DNA of 64,000 nt from Bacteroidota bacterium. Lineage in GTDB: Bacteria > Bacteroidota > Ignavibacteria > Ignavibacteriales > Ignavibacteriaceae. Location: positions 1-64,000 of the forward strand of contig JAMCWE010000174.1 in assembly GCA_023475265.1 (NCBI GenBank), in the 5' to 3' direction. The position numbers and the translations under genes are program-made. The notes under the pieces were generated by a model. It was not told the DNA's origin. It searched no databases and was given only the letters and a program-made list of their open reading frames with translations. Positions 56,004-64,000 of the stretch are shown here, in pieces (the stretch's first letter is position 1; the number at the start of each line of letters is the position of its first letter).

Positions 56004-56654
56004 CTATTCTAAAATTTTTTTCTTTTCAAAAATTGAAAGTTTAATTGGCAAAATTCTTGGGACGTTTTTTTGATATTCAATATAATTACTGCCGAACTTT
56101 TCAATTAACTTCTTCTCTTCATAATATGAACCAACAATAAAATAAGCTGTTATACAAATCAGCATAACTAAATAGAATAAGTCCATTTCAGGTCTGAAAA
56201 TTAAAAACATAATTGTAAAGAAATAAGCCGGATGTCTGCAAAATTTATATGGCCCATCGACATGAAGTGTTAGCTTTTCGTCTAGCTCATTTACATTATA
56301 CTCTTTGTTAAACCACCGAATGATTTGATTGATTCCTAAAAATTCTTTGACACTAAAATATTTTAACGTCCAAATTATTACTGCTAAACTTAAAAATTGC
56401 GGAATCAGAATTAAGAAGTCGAATGGATAAGGTAAATCATAAATAATTAAATTCGGATGAGGAACTGCTATATAAATTACATAAAATGAAATTAGTGAAA
56501 ACAAAACATAAGCAAATCTGTAGAATGCAATTAAATTACCATATCGCCGAATGATGATTCGTTTAGCAAAGTTAGAAGCGAAATAAGAATGAAGAAATCC
56601 GAATAAAGAAAAAAAAAGGAATATCAAAAGAACATCGACAACAAACACGATCAT
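56004..56654 (-). CDS. ICMT/PEMT-like integral membrane methyltransferase
   Basis: 216 residues with about five membrane helices. The C-terminal signature YKFCRHPAYFFTIMFL, followed by YYEEKKLIEKFGSNYIEYQKNVPRILP, is that of isoprenylcysteine carboxyl methyltransferase/phospholipid methyltransferase-type proteins (NnrU and PEMT relatives), in which the R-H-P-x-Y motif and the final Glu-Glu bind SAM. The substrate is unknown in bacteria of this group. ATGA overlap with the rpoN stop. Confidence 0.82.
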   Translation of the reverse strand: MIVFVVDVLLIFLFFSLFGFLHSYFASNFAKRIIIRRYGNLIAFYRFAYVLFSLISFYVIYIAVPHPNLIIYDLPYPFDFLILIPQFLSLAVIIWTLKYFSVKEFLGINQIIRWFNKEYNVNELDEKLTLHVDGPYKFCRHPAYFFTIMFLIFRPEMDLFYLVMLICITAYFIVGSYYEEKKLIEKFGSNYIEYQKNVPRILPIKLSIFEKKKILE

Positions 56655-58111
56655 AATTCTCTGCGCAATCTTGCGATTGGAATTCGAAGCTGTTCTCTAT
56701 ATTTTGCCACAGTTCTTCTTGCAATGTGGATGCCTTCATCGTTTAACATTTCGGCAAGTTTATCATCGCTGTGCGGTGAGTTTTTATTTTCCGATTCAAT
56801 AATTTCTTTTAGGCGTTCTTTAATATGTTTGTTAGAAACTTCTTCGCCTGAATCCGTGCTTAAACCTTCGCTGAAAAAATATTTCAATTCGTGTATTCCC
56901 ATCGGGCTCTGAACATATTTACCGTTTACAACTCTGCTTATCGTCGAAATATCCATACGAATTTCGTCAGCGATATCTTTGTAAATCATCGGTTTTAATA
57001 ATTTGGGACCTTTATCAAAAAATTCATATTGCTTTTCGACAATTGCCTGCATAATCTTCATCAAAGTTTCGCGTCTCTGCTGAATACAAGCGATAAACCA
57101 TTTTGCCGATTCAAATTTTTCTCTTAAAAATTTATAAGTATTTTTATCACGAGGTGAATTTTTTTTAGTTTTTCTATTTTGATCAATCATCTCGAGATAT
57201 GTCTTGCTTAATGTTACTGAAGGTACGCTTCGATCATTCAATGTTATTACAAAATTATCATCAACTTTTTCTATAATAAAATCCGGAGTAATCTGATTCA
57301 TTTCCACTGAATCGATATTTCCTTCTCCGGGCTTTGGATTCAAACTTTGTACAAGACCGATAGTTGCTTTTAAGCCTTCATCGGTAAGATTCATTTTTTG
57401 TTTAATAACATCATATCGCTTTTGAGTGAAATCGTTAAAATAATTTACCAGAAGTTCTTCAGCTAAAAATGCGTAATAAGGATCGAAGGAAGAATTTTTT
57501 AATTGAACAAGCAAACATTCCTGCAGGCTTCTTGATGCAATTCCAATTGGATCAAAGGATTGAATTTTTTTTAGGAGCGCTTCAGCGTCCTCAGCAGAAA
57601 TTTGTACGTGCTCAAACATTTCAAGCTCGTTCAAAATTTCGGGAAGATCGCTTTTTAAATATCCATCTGAATCAAGATTACCGATAATTTCTTCGCCAAG
57701 CATGTACAAATTATCATCAAGGTTAAGCATGCTCAACTGTTCTTTTAAATGTTCGCTTAAACTTTCTTTTGCCGGAGCTAATGGCTGATATATCTCATCA
57801 TCTTTGCTTCTATTTATTTTATCACCATCAAAATCTAAGTCATTCATGAAGTCTTCAAGTTCAAATTCATCTTTAGAACTGCTCTCAAATTCTTCTTCGC
57901 CATCAATTTCATCAGACTTATTTTTTTCATCAGCATCTATAGAAAGTTCAATTTCATCTTCCATTATTTCTTCAAGAATTGGATTTAGCTCCAGCTCGGT
58001 TTTAATCCTTTGTTCCAATGCAAGTGTATTTAATTGAAGCAGTTTTTGATATTGAATCTGCTGTGGAGAAAGTTTTTGCTGCTGCGAAAGTTTTTGACTA
58101 AGAGATAACAT
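56651..58111 (-). CDS. rpoN: RNA polymerase sigma-54 factor
   Basis: 486 residues. The Gln/Leu-rich region I (LSQKLSQQQKLSPQQIQYQKLLQL) is at the N-terminus. An acidic region II follows (~50-110). The core-binding region III contains LQECLLVQL and VSRVVNGKYVQSP (the HTH). The C-terminal RpoN box reads ARRTVAKYREQLRIP. It directs polymerase to -24/-12 promoters and needs an AAA+ activator; one is encoded seven genes on in the same row. It overlaps the DUF3109 gene by 14 bp. Confidence 0.96.
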   Translation of the reverse strand: MLSLSQKLSQQQKLSPQQIQYQKLLQLNTLALEQRIKTELELNPILEEIMEDEIELSIDADEKNKSDEIDGEEEFESSSKDEFELEDFMNDLDFDGDKINRSKDDEIYQPLAPAKESLSEHLKEQLSMLNLDDNLYMLGEEIIGNLDSDGYLKSDLPEILNELEMFEHVQISAEDAEALLKKIQSFDPIGIASRSLQECLLVQLKNSSFDPYYAFLAEELLVNYFNDFTQKRYDVIKQKMNLTDEGLKATIGLVQSLNPKPGEGNIDSVEMNQITPDFIIEKVDDNFVITLNDRSVPSVTLSKTYLEMIDQNRKTKKNSPRDKNTYKFLREKFESAKWFIACIQQRRETLMKIMQAIVEKQYEFFDKGPKLLKPMIYKDIADEIRMDISTISRVVNGKYVQSPMGIHELKYFFSEGLSTDSGEEVSNKHIKERLKEIIESENKNSPHSDDKLAEMLNDEGIHIARRTVAKYREQLRIPIARLRREL

Positions 58112-58682
58112 AAAGCTTACCGATGATTTCTTTTAAAGTTAAATACCATTTTTTACCATACAATCTTTCCAATGCATCTTTGCAAAAGTCAACGAGCTTA
58201 ATATTATTCTTCGCACCGTTTTCCAAAGCAAATGAACACTCGGAAAATTTTTCAAATCTTAAAATATCTCCACCAAATTTAGAAACTCTAATTGGAAACA
58301 AATGACACGAAATTGGTTTTCTAAGTTTTATTTTTCCATCTAAGAATGCCCGTTCAATTCCGCATTTAGCAATTCCATTTTCATAATATACAAAGACGCA
58401 AGCTTTATTGTTCACACTTGCAGTCATTAACTCGCCATGTTTTAATTCGTAAAATCCAAATTCATCAATTTCTTCTTTGTGTTTTGCAGGTAGATAATCT
58501 TTTACAACTTCCAAAACACTTTTTATTTGATCAACTTCTTCTTTAAGAAGCGGTGCACCGAATTCACTTTCAAGAGTGCAGCACGCGCCTTTACATTTAT
58601 TTAAATCACATGCAAATTTGATTTCCGCAATTTCGGAACGAATTAAAACATCCTTAACAGGAATTACATTACTATCAAACAT
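58098..58682 (-). CDS. DUF3109 family cysteine-rich protein
   Basis: 194 residues. It shows the DUF3109/YkgJ-like cysteine arrangement: CDLNKCKGACC near residues 25-36, ACVFVYYENGIAKCGIERAF, and PISCHLFPIRV, which suggests a metal or Fe-S site. Its function is not established. It is the first gene of the rpoN row, with ATG at 58682, and overlaps rpoN by 14 bp. Confidence 0.87.
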   Translation of the reverse strand: MFDSNVIPVKDVLIRSEIAEIKFACDLNKCKGACCTLESEFGAPLLKEEVDQIKSVLEVVKDYLPAKHKEEIDEFGFYELKHGELMTASVNNKACVFVYYENGIAKCGIERAFLDGKIKLRKPISCHLFPIRVSKFGGDILRFEKFSECSFALENGAKNNIKLVDFCKDALERLYGKKWYLTLKEIIGKLYVIS

Positions 58683-58715
58683 TGGAATAATTTTTGATGA
58701 AAAGATACTAATTTG

Positions 58716-58746
58716 TTACTTAATAGAAAAGTTTAAAGAACGTCAA
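58716..58746 (-). promoter_or_regulatory. candidate sigma-70-type promoter for the DUF3109-rpoN row
   Basis: On the minus strand TTGACG (58741-58746) is followed after about 17 bases by TTAAGT. The -35 match is good and the -10 match is poor. It lies roughly 40-60 bp upstream of the DUF3109 ATG. A guess by eye. Confidence 0.3.
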
Positions 58747-58861
58747 CAATTTTTTTTATTGAACTTTAGCTGCATTAATTAAAAATATATTAAAATTTGG
58801 TAATTATTTCAAAAGTAAATTCGGTGGAATTTAACAAATCTATGAAAATTGTTAAAGAAAC

Positions 58862-58990
58862 CGATTTGGATTGTCAATTGTAAAAGAATTGTTAGATATT
58901 TATAATGGTAATTTTGATATCAAAAGTGAACCTTCAAAGCAAACAGCCGTGAATATAAAGATCCCTATTTCAGAAATTCAGTATTCTTGA
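58862..58990 (+). pseudogene. histidine kinase HATPase_c C-terminal remnant
   Basis: The plus-strand frame from 58862 to the TGA at 58988-58990 reads RFGLSIVKELLDIYNG, continues NFDIKSEPSKQTAV and ends NIKIPISEIQYS. GLSIVKELL and the following IKSEPSKQT-x-V-x-I-K-I-P match the G2 box and last strand of histidine-kinase ATPase domains. An in-frame stop lies a few codons upstream, and no kinase core, H box or receiver is present, so this is the tail of a lost gene. Confidence 0.7.
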
Positions 58991-59037
58991 TCGAAAAGAA
59001 AAATTCATTTTTAATAACAAAAAAATTTATAGAATAA

Positions 59038-59793
59038 TTGGAATTAACTGATAAAGTTATATTAATTACTGGAGCCTCCAGCGGAATTGGATTTGAACTG
59101 GCAAAAGTTCTAGCAAAAGAAAAATGCAAGCTTGCTCTTTTAAATAGAAGAGTAAACATTACAAATAATTTGGCTGAAGAACTTAGTAAACTTAATCTTG
59201 ATGTTCTATCAATTAAATGCGATGTAACCAATAAAGAAGAAGTGCAAATCGCTGTCGATCAAATAGTAAACCATTTTGGGAAAATTGATATTGCAATTTT
59301 AAATTCCGGAATAAGCGGAAGATCATCAATTGAAAAATTTGCACATGAATCTGCTAAAGAAATATTTGATGTTAACGTTTGGGGAGTTTTCAATTGTGTG
59401 AAAGCAATTCTCCCGGTATTAAAAAAACAAGATTCGGGAATTATAGTCGGTGTTTCAAGTTTAGCCGAGAAAAGAGGATTTCCTAAAAGCGGAATTTATT
59501 GCGCCAGCAAAGCCGCTGTTTCAATTTTGTTAGAAAGTTTAAGAGTTGAATTAAAAAAATCTAACATTAAAGTTTTAACAGTAAAGCCCGGCTTTATAAA
59601 AACTCCAATGACAGATAAAAACAATTTTAAAATGCCGTTCCTAATTGATGTTCATAAAGCTGCAAACATTATTGTTAATGGAATAAAAAAAGAAAAACGA
59701 ATAATTCAATTCCCATTTCCAACAGTATTTTTTTCAAGCCTACTTCGCATTTTACCGGATCGAATTTTTGAACTGATTGCCAGCCGGACTTAA
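59038..59793 (+). CDS. SDR-family oxidoreductase
   Basis: 251 residues, classical short-chain dehydrogenase. The cofactor loop is VILITGASSGIGFELAKVLA, the structural motif LNSGISG stands where NNAG is usual, catalytic Ser lies in VGVSSLAEKRG, and Tyr/Lys in YCASKAAVS. The C-terminal ~40 residues are hydrophobic with Arg (FFSSLLRILPDRIF), as in membrane-associated DHRS7/11beta-HSD-like SDRs. Translation must begin at TTG 59038, directly after an in-frame stop, and no good ribosome-binding site is visible. It is monocistronic; substrate unknown. Confidence 0.85.
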   Translation: MELTDKVILITGASSGIGFELAKVLAKEKCKLALLNRRVNITNNLAEELSKLNLDVLSIKCDVTNKEEVQIAVDQIVNHFGKIDIAILNSGISGRSSIEKFAHESAKEIFDVNVWGVFNCVKAILPVLKKQDSGIIVGVSSLAEKRGFPKSGIYCASKAAVSILLESLRVELKKSNIKVLTVKPGFIKTPMTDKNNFKMPFLIDVHKAANIIVNGIKKEKRIIQFPFPTVFFSSLLRILPDRIFELIASRT

Positions 59794-59874
59794 GATGATG
59801 CTTCTTCATTCAATTAAGATAATAGATTTATTAAAAATATTTTTTTATTATTGTTATTATAAATGGGGCTCTGA

Positions 59875-62800
59875 ATGAAGAAACTAATTTTATTTTTTAT
59901 TACTCTTTCAACATATTTCATTTTTCCGCAATCAGATACTTCGCTGACATTAACCGAAATAATGTTTAATCCTTTAAGCGGCAATAACGAATTCATAGAA
60001 GTATTTAATACATCATTTACAAACAGCATTGATCTTAAAAATTTTAAGATTAAATATTACACTTCAACTCCGGATACATTTAAGTCAGCGGGCTTTGGAA
60101 CAATTCTTCCGCCACAATCCTATGCTATAATTTTTGAATTAGATTATAATATTGATTCCGGAATTTATAAAAATTTAGTTCCGATAAGCACGTTAATATT
60201 AAAGATATCGGATGGCTCTTTCGGCTCTTCAGGAATGTCTAATACCACTTCACGCCCGATTTTACTTTTAAATGCTCAAGGCGATATGCTTGAATCCTAC
60301 ACTTATTCTGCAAATAACAGCACAGGTTTCTCCGATGAAAAAATTCATCCTACAAAAAATAATTCAATAGAAAATTGGGGAAACAGTATAATTCAAAATG
60401 GAACTCCGGGATTTAAAAATTCAATTTCTCCGGCAAATTTTGATCTTATGTTGTCCTCAATAAATATTTCTTCAACCAAGCCGAAGCCGGGCGATGAAAT
60501 ATTAATTTCAGCAAAGGTAAAAAACATTGGCGAAACCGCTGCCGATAATTGTAGAGTTGAGATTTATAATGATGAAAATTTTGATTCAACAGTGTCTTCT
60601 TCAGAATTATTATATGCAAATGAATTTTCAAATCTGCAACCGGGAGATTCATTAAATATTCCAGTTAATTTTATTGTGCCGCAGCAAAAAGAATTTTCAA
60701 TTATTGCAAAAGTGATATTTGATAAAGACGAATTCCCTTCCAACAATCAAATGACAAAAATATATCCAATCGCATTGGCAGCCGCTAAATATAATGACAT
60801 CGTGATCAACGAAATAATGTATGCACCAACTTCCGGTGAACCGGAATGGATAGAAATTTTTAATACAACAACATTTCCGATAAATTTAAATGGCTGGAGG
60901 ATTGGAGATAATTCAACTTCCACCTCCATAACTTCGAAAGATATTATTGTCCAGCCGTTTTCCTATTTTATAATCAGTAAAGATTCAACTCTGCTAAAAT
61001 ATTTTTCAGTGCGTTCTCAAATTGTTGTCACAAATTTTCCCTCATTAAATAATTCAGGAGATGCCGTTGTATTGAAAGATCCTTCGGAGAATATTGTTGA
61101 TAGTTTGGAATATCGCCCAGCATGGGGCGGAAATTCAAACGGGAAATCATTAGAGAGAATTAATTTTCAAATTTCTTCAACCGATTCATCAAATTGGAAA
61201 ACTTCCTCAAGCAAACAAAAAGCAACCCCTGGATATATTAATTCTGTTTCACCCAAAGATTCTGATATTGAAATTACCGATATAATATTTTCTCCTTCAA
61301 CTCCTTTTCTAAATGACACAGTTTTGGTTTTTATAAAAATTAAAAACAACGGAAAAAATTCAACTGATTTTTCTTTGCGTTTATTTGAAGATAAGAATCT
61401 CGATTCTGTTTATGATTCTTATTTATCTACAACCGGAGCTTTTACAATCTCACCTTTTGATTCTTTAATAATTAATTTGAATTACTCCATTAAGAATTTT
61501 AATTCAACAAAAGCATTTTATGTTGAAGCAGCTTCCGATAATGATCAGGATACAAGCAACAATTATTTTTATAAAACTATTTCTCCCGGATATCATCCAG
61601 GTTCAGTTCTTATAAATGAAATAATGTATTACCCGTCCAGCGGCGAACCTGAATGGATTGAAATATATAACACTGCTTCTGATTCAATTAATTTAAAATC
61701 ATGGAGTATTACAGATGTTTTAACAACTCCGGTTACAGTTCAAATAAAAAATAATTTTAATCTTTCTCCCAAAAGTTACTTGGTGATTTCCAGAGATTCT
61801 TCGATTGTGAATTTTCACAGAATTATTCCTTCAAATATTTTAACGTTAAACTTGCCTGTCTTAAATAACGATGCTGACGGCGTCGTAATTAAAGATAACC
61901 ACGGTATTACAATTGATTCTGTATTTTATAGAAAAGATGAAGGCGGCATAGGTGGGAATTCTCTTGAAAGAAAATCTTTAAATGTATCTTCGCTTTTGTC
62001 GGCAAATTGGAATTCATCTAACGATTTGGAGCTCAGTACTCCGGGAAGAATTAACAGTATAACTCCAAAACAATTTGATCTAATACTGGCAGAAATTTCC
62101 TCCGATCCGAAGTTTCCGGTATCCGGCGAAAATGTTTTTCCAAATGTAAAAGTAAAAAATTTAGGTTCATCTCAAGTTTCAAATTTTGAAATAGAATTTT
62201 ATATTGATACTGACTCTAACGGAACAGCAGATAAATTATTAAACCGGCAATCCGGTGTGTCAATAAATTCAGGTGATTCAATAATCATAACTTCTTCAGT
62301 TCCCATCTTAAATTTGAATTCAAGAATTTTAGCTGCGGCTAAAATAATTTTACCGAACGATGAAGATCAATTCAACAATTATGATGAAAAAATTTTAGAA
62401 ACCGGATTTGCTCAAAATTCTCTATTGATAAACGAAGTAATGTTTTCTCCTATCGATAATGAGCCGGAATGGATTGAGTTGGTTAATGTTTCTAATGAAA
62501 ACTTGAAATTAAAAAACTGGTTCGTTAGCGATATGCTGCCAACACCGACAAAGAATTTTATTTCGAATGAAGATTTGTTTTTAGCGCCGGGAGAATATTT
62601 TGTAATAACCAAAGATTCATCAATCTACAGTTTTCATCCAGAATTAAAATCGAGTGTAAGAGTTGTAAATTTTGGCTCTCTAAGCAACTCGGAAGACGGA
62701 ATTATTATTTACGATTTTAGAAATGGAATTATTGACAGCTTACATTACAAATCGACTTGGGGCGGTTTGAACGGATATTCACTTGAAAGATTTTCTCTTT

Positions 62801-63732
62801 CAGCTTTTACAAATGACAGCTCAAATTGGACAACATCACTAAGCGAATTAAGAAGCACACCCGGAGAAATTAATTCTGTATTAACAGTTCCGTCTTATAA
62901 AAGAAATGATTTAATTATAAATGAATTAATGTTTGACCCGGATATTGATAACAATGAGTTTATTGAGTTTGTAAATTTGAAAGGAACACCGGTTAATATC
63001 GGCGGATGGAGTATTGCTGATGAATCCGGCAATTCAATCAAATTATCTGATGTTAGCTTTAATGTTCCGGGTAATTCTTTTTTCTTATTAGCTGCGGATT
63101 CTTCGGTAATAAAAAAATATAATCTATATAACTTTCCCATTAAAAATGTTTTAAACATTTCTAATCTTGGATTATCAAATGAAGGCGAATTATTGCTGCT
63201 TAAAGATTTAAAAGGAAACATAATTGATTCGTTGAATTATTCGGCCAAATGGCATAACAAAAATTTTACTTCAACAAAAAATATTTCGCTTGAGAAAATT
63301 AATCCTCAGATCAACGGAAATTTACCCGGCAACTGGAGCAGTTCGGCAAGCTCATTTGGCGCTACTCCCGGAAAACAAAACAGCATTTATGCAGTGAATC
63401 TAAATAACGAATCAAAAATTTCTGTTTCGCCAAATCCATTTTCGCCAGACAATGATGGGTTCGAGGACTTCACTATTATTAATTACATCTTAACACAAGC
63501 AACTTCTCAAGTTAGAATAAAAATTTTTGATAGCCGCGGAAGATTGGTCAGAACATTGATCAACAATCAAGCAAGCGGACGAAACGGTTCAATTATTTTC
63601 AATGGGCTTGACGATGGCGGTAATGCATTAAGGATTGGAATGTATATAATCTTTCTTGAAGCATTAAACGATAACAATGGCTCGGTAGAAAATTTAAAAA
63701 CGATTATCGTCGTTGCAAGAAAACTGAATTAA
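59875..63732 (+). CDS. secreted lamin-tail/CARDB repeat protein with FlgD-like C-terminus
   Basis: 1285 residues. A signal peptide covers ~1-19 (LILFFITLSTYFIFPQ). Five lamin-tail (LTD) domains lie at ~21-185, ~307-455, ~577-730, ~849-1000 and ~1010-1172, each opening with (I/L)NE(I/L/V)M(F/Y)xP and E-x-I/W-I-E. Three CARDB-like immunoglobulin domains lie between them at ~187-300, ~462-570 and ~735-845, with patterns like KVKNIG and GDS. The end (~1183-1285; VSPNPFSPDNDGFEDFTIINY, IKIFDSRGRLVRTL, FNGLDDGGNALRIGMYI) is a FlgD-like/CHU_C-type domain that in this phylum can carry the sorting signal for surface export. It is probably a cell-surface adhesin or matrix protein. No catalytic motif is seen. 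Confidence 0.88.
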   Translation: MKKLILFFITLSTYFIFPQSDTSLTLTEIMFNPLSGNNEFIEVFNTSFTNSIDLKNFKIKYYTSTPDTFKSAGFGTILPPQSYAIIFELDYNIDSGIYKNLVPISTLILKISDGSFGSSGMSNTTSRPILLLNAQGDMLESYTYSANNSTGFSDEKIHPTKNNSIENWGNSIIQNGTPGFKNSISPANFDLMLSSINISSTKPKPGDEILISAKVKNIGETAADNCRVEIYNDENFDSTVSSSELLYANEFSNLQPGDSLNIPVNFIVPQQKEFSIIAKVIFDKDEFPSNNQMTKIYPIALAAAKYNDIVINEIMYAPTSGEPEWIEIFNTTTFPINLNGWRIGDNSTSTSITSKDIIVQPFSYFIISKDSTLLKYFSVRSQIVVTNFPSLNNSGDAVVLKDPSENIVDSLEYRPAWGGNSNGKSLERINFQISSTDSSNWKTSSSKQKATPGYINSVSPKDSDIEITDIIFSPSTPFLNDTVLVFIKIKNNGKNSTDFSLRLFEDKNLDSVYDSYLSTTGAFTISPFDSLIINLNYSIKNFNSTKAFYVEAASDNDQDTSNNYFYKTISPGYHPGSVLINEIMYYPSSGEPEWIEIYNTASDSINLKSWSITDVLTTPVTVQIKNNFNLSPKSYLVISRDSSIVNFHRIIPSNILTLNLPVLNNDADGVVIKDNHGITIDSVFYRKDEGGIGGNSLERKSLNVSSLLSANWNSSNDLELSTPGRINSITPKQFDLILAEISSDPKFPVSGENVFPNVKVKNLGSSQVSNFEIEFYIDTDSNGTADKLLNRQSGVSINSGDSIIITSSVPILNLNSRILAAAKIILPNDEDQFNNYDEKILETGFAQNSLLINEVMFSPIDNEPEWIELVNVSNENLKLKNWFVSDMLPTPTKNFISNEDLFLAPGEYFVITKDSSIYSFHPELKSSVRVVNFGSLSNSEDGIIIYDFRNGIIDSLHYKSTWGGLNGYSLERFSLSAFTNDSSNWTTSLSELRSTPGEINSVLTVPSYKRNDLIINELMFDPDIDNNEFIEFVNLKGTPVNIGGWSIADESGNSIKLSDVSFNVPGNSFFLLAADSSVIKKYNLYNFPIKNVLNISNLGLSNEGELLLLKDLKGNIIDSLNYSAKWHNKNFTSTKNISLEKINPQINGNLPGNWSSSASSFGATPGKQNSIYAVNLNNESKISVSPNPFSPDNDGFEDFTIINYILTQATSQVRIKIFDSRGRLVRTLINNQASGRNGSIIFNGLDDGGNALRIGMYIIFLEALNDNNGSVENLKTIIVVARKLN

Positions 63733-63838
63733 CCTACAAGTTTATTTCTAAGCACAGGCCCGAAAGGAATTATTGATTATAAAAATTATTCGACATAAGT
63801 TGTTCAATAATTTTTTTAATCACATTCGCCAACCATTT

Positions 63839-64000
63839 ATGAAACCAATTCAAAGCTGGTTTGATGAATATGCGGAAAGCCATCAGAACCACACAAATAA
63901 AATGTTTCATTTCTTTTGTGTACCGCTAATTTTTTTCAGCGTAATAGGATTGCTTGTTTCAATCCCAACAAATTTTCTTAACGCGCTTTTCCAGAATAGT
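63839..64000 (+). CDS. DUF962/Mpo1-like membrane protein (partial)
   Basis: 54 codons to the right edge, no stop. It begins MKPIQSWFDEYAESHQNHTNKM and continues FHFFCVPLIFFSVIGLL. The WFDEYAESHQNxTN segment, with a His in the first helix, followed by a membrane helix, is characteristic of DUF962/YGL010w (Mpo1-like) proteins, which in yeast act as Fe-dependent dioxygenases on 2-hydroxy fatty acids. ATG at 63839 has no obvious ribosome-binding site. The rest lies outside the window. Confidence 0.8.
   Translation, partial: MKPIQSWFDEYAESHQNHTNKMFHFFCVPLIFFSVIGLLVSIPTNFLNALFQNS

Larger units (their letters stand above)
58683..59037. other. 355-bp divergent gap with kinase remnant
   Basis: Contains the presumed promoter of the DUF3109-rpoN row and, on the plus strand, the C-terminal remnant of a histidine kinase at 58862-58990 (separate entry). 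No other gene was seen. Confidence 0.5.

Overview
The window is AT-rich with short gene gaps, many 1-4 bp start/stop overlaps and mostly weak Shine-Dalgarno sites. Several family choices point to the Ignavibacteria/Chlorobi-Bacteroidota side of the tree: a DUF5916-type outer-membrane protein, a lamin-tail/CARDB/FlgD-like secreted protein, a DUF3109 protein next to rpoN, TPR-tailed glycosyltransferases, and a tiny pilin-like protein beginning MGQQQLLL. The taxonomic call is an inference from gene families, not from a marker gene. No rRNA, tRNA, CRISPR array or intact insertion sequence was recognised.

Region 1 (1-29,152, minus strand) is a large surface-glycan or protein-glycosylation locus. 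Read in the direction of transcription it starts with glf (UDP-galactopyranose mutase) and a double GT2 protein. A nucleotide-sugar operon follows: rfbF, rfbG, rfbC, a 3-C-methyltransferase-type enzyme and a 4-ketoreductase-type SDR. This set probably makes a CDP-linked, 3-C-methyl-branched 6-deoxyhexose. Next come a radical SAM/SPASM protein, two FkbM methyltransferases, a GT4 and a CmcI-type methyltransferase. The locus ends with three giant polypeptides (1695, 1370 and 1243 aa) that string together GT2, GT4/GT1-like, GT9 and methyltransferase domains and finish in TPRs, then two TPR proteins; the last of these runs off the left edge and carries a GT9/SPINDLY-like C-terminal region. A 16-bp palindrome (TGGCTAAAATTAGCCA on the minus strand) sits at the head of each of the three presumed transcription units (about 29.24, 25.73 and 15.70 kb). 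The 15.7-kb copy precedes a decayed fragment of a second rfbF.

Region 2 (29,271-34,488) holds an unrecognised TPR/coiled-coil membrane protein, a 759-bp gene-poor AT-rich gap, the small pilin-like protein and a DUF5916 outer-membrane protein.

Region 3 (34,802-42,448) opens with a three-gene corrinoid methyl-transfer module: an MtaA/URO-D-type methyltransferase, a corrinoid protein and a stand-alone homocysteine methyltransferase domain. It continues with a thioredoxin-TPR protein, mnmA, a small membrane protein, a lipoprotein and a PIN-PhoH ATPase.

Region 4 (42,449-48,422) carries carAB, preceded by a strong intrinsic terminator that looks like an attenuator or the end of an unseen small transcript, and a membrane metallophosphoesterase. 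A bidirectional terminator closes it.

Region 5 (48,423-58,682, minus strand) has an outer-membrane protein and then a long apparent operon: DUF3109, rpoN, an ICMT/PEMT-like methyltransferase, a parvulin PPIase, hslV, hslU and a CHASE2-AAA+ sigma-54 activator. A sigma-54 factor and a membrane-anchored sigma-54 activator therefore lie in one gene row with envelope folding and proteolysis genes.

Region 6 (58,683-64,000) holds a histidine-kinase remnant, an SDR oxidoreductase, a 1285-aa secreted lamin-tail protein and the start of a DUF962/Mpo1-like membrane protein cut by the right edge.
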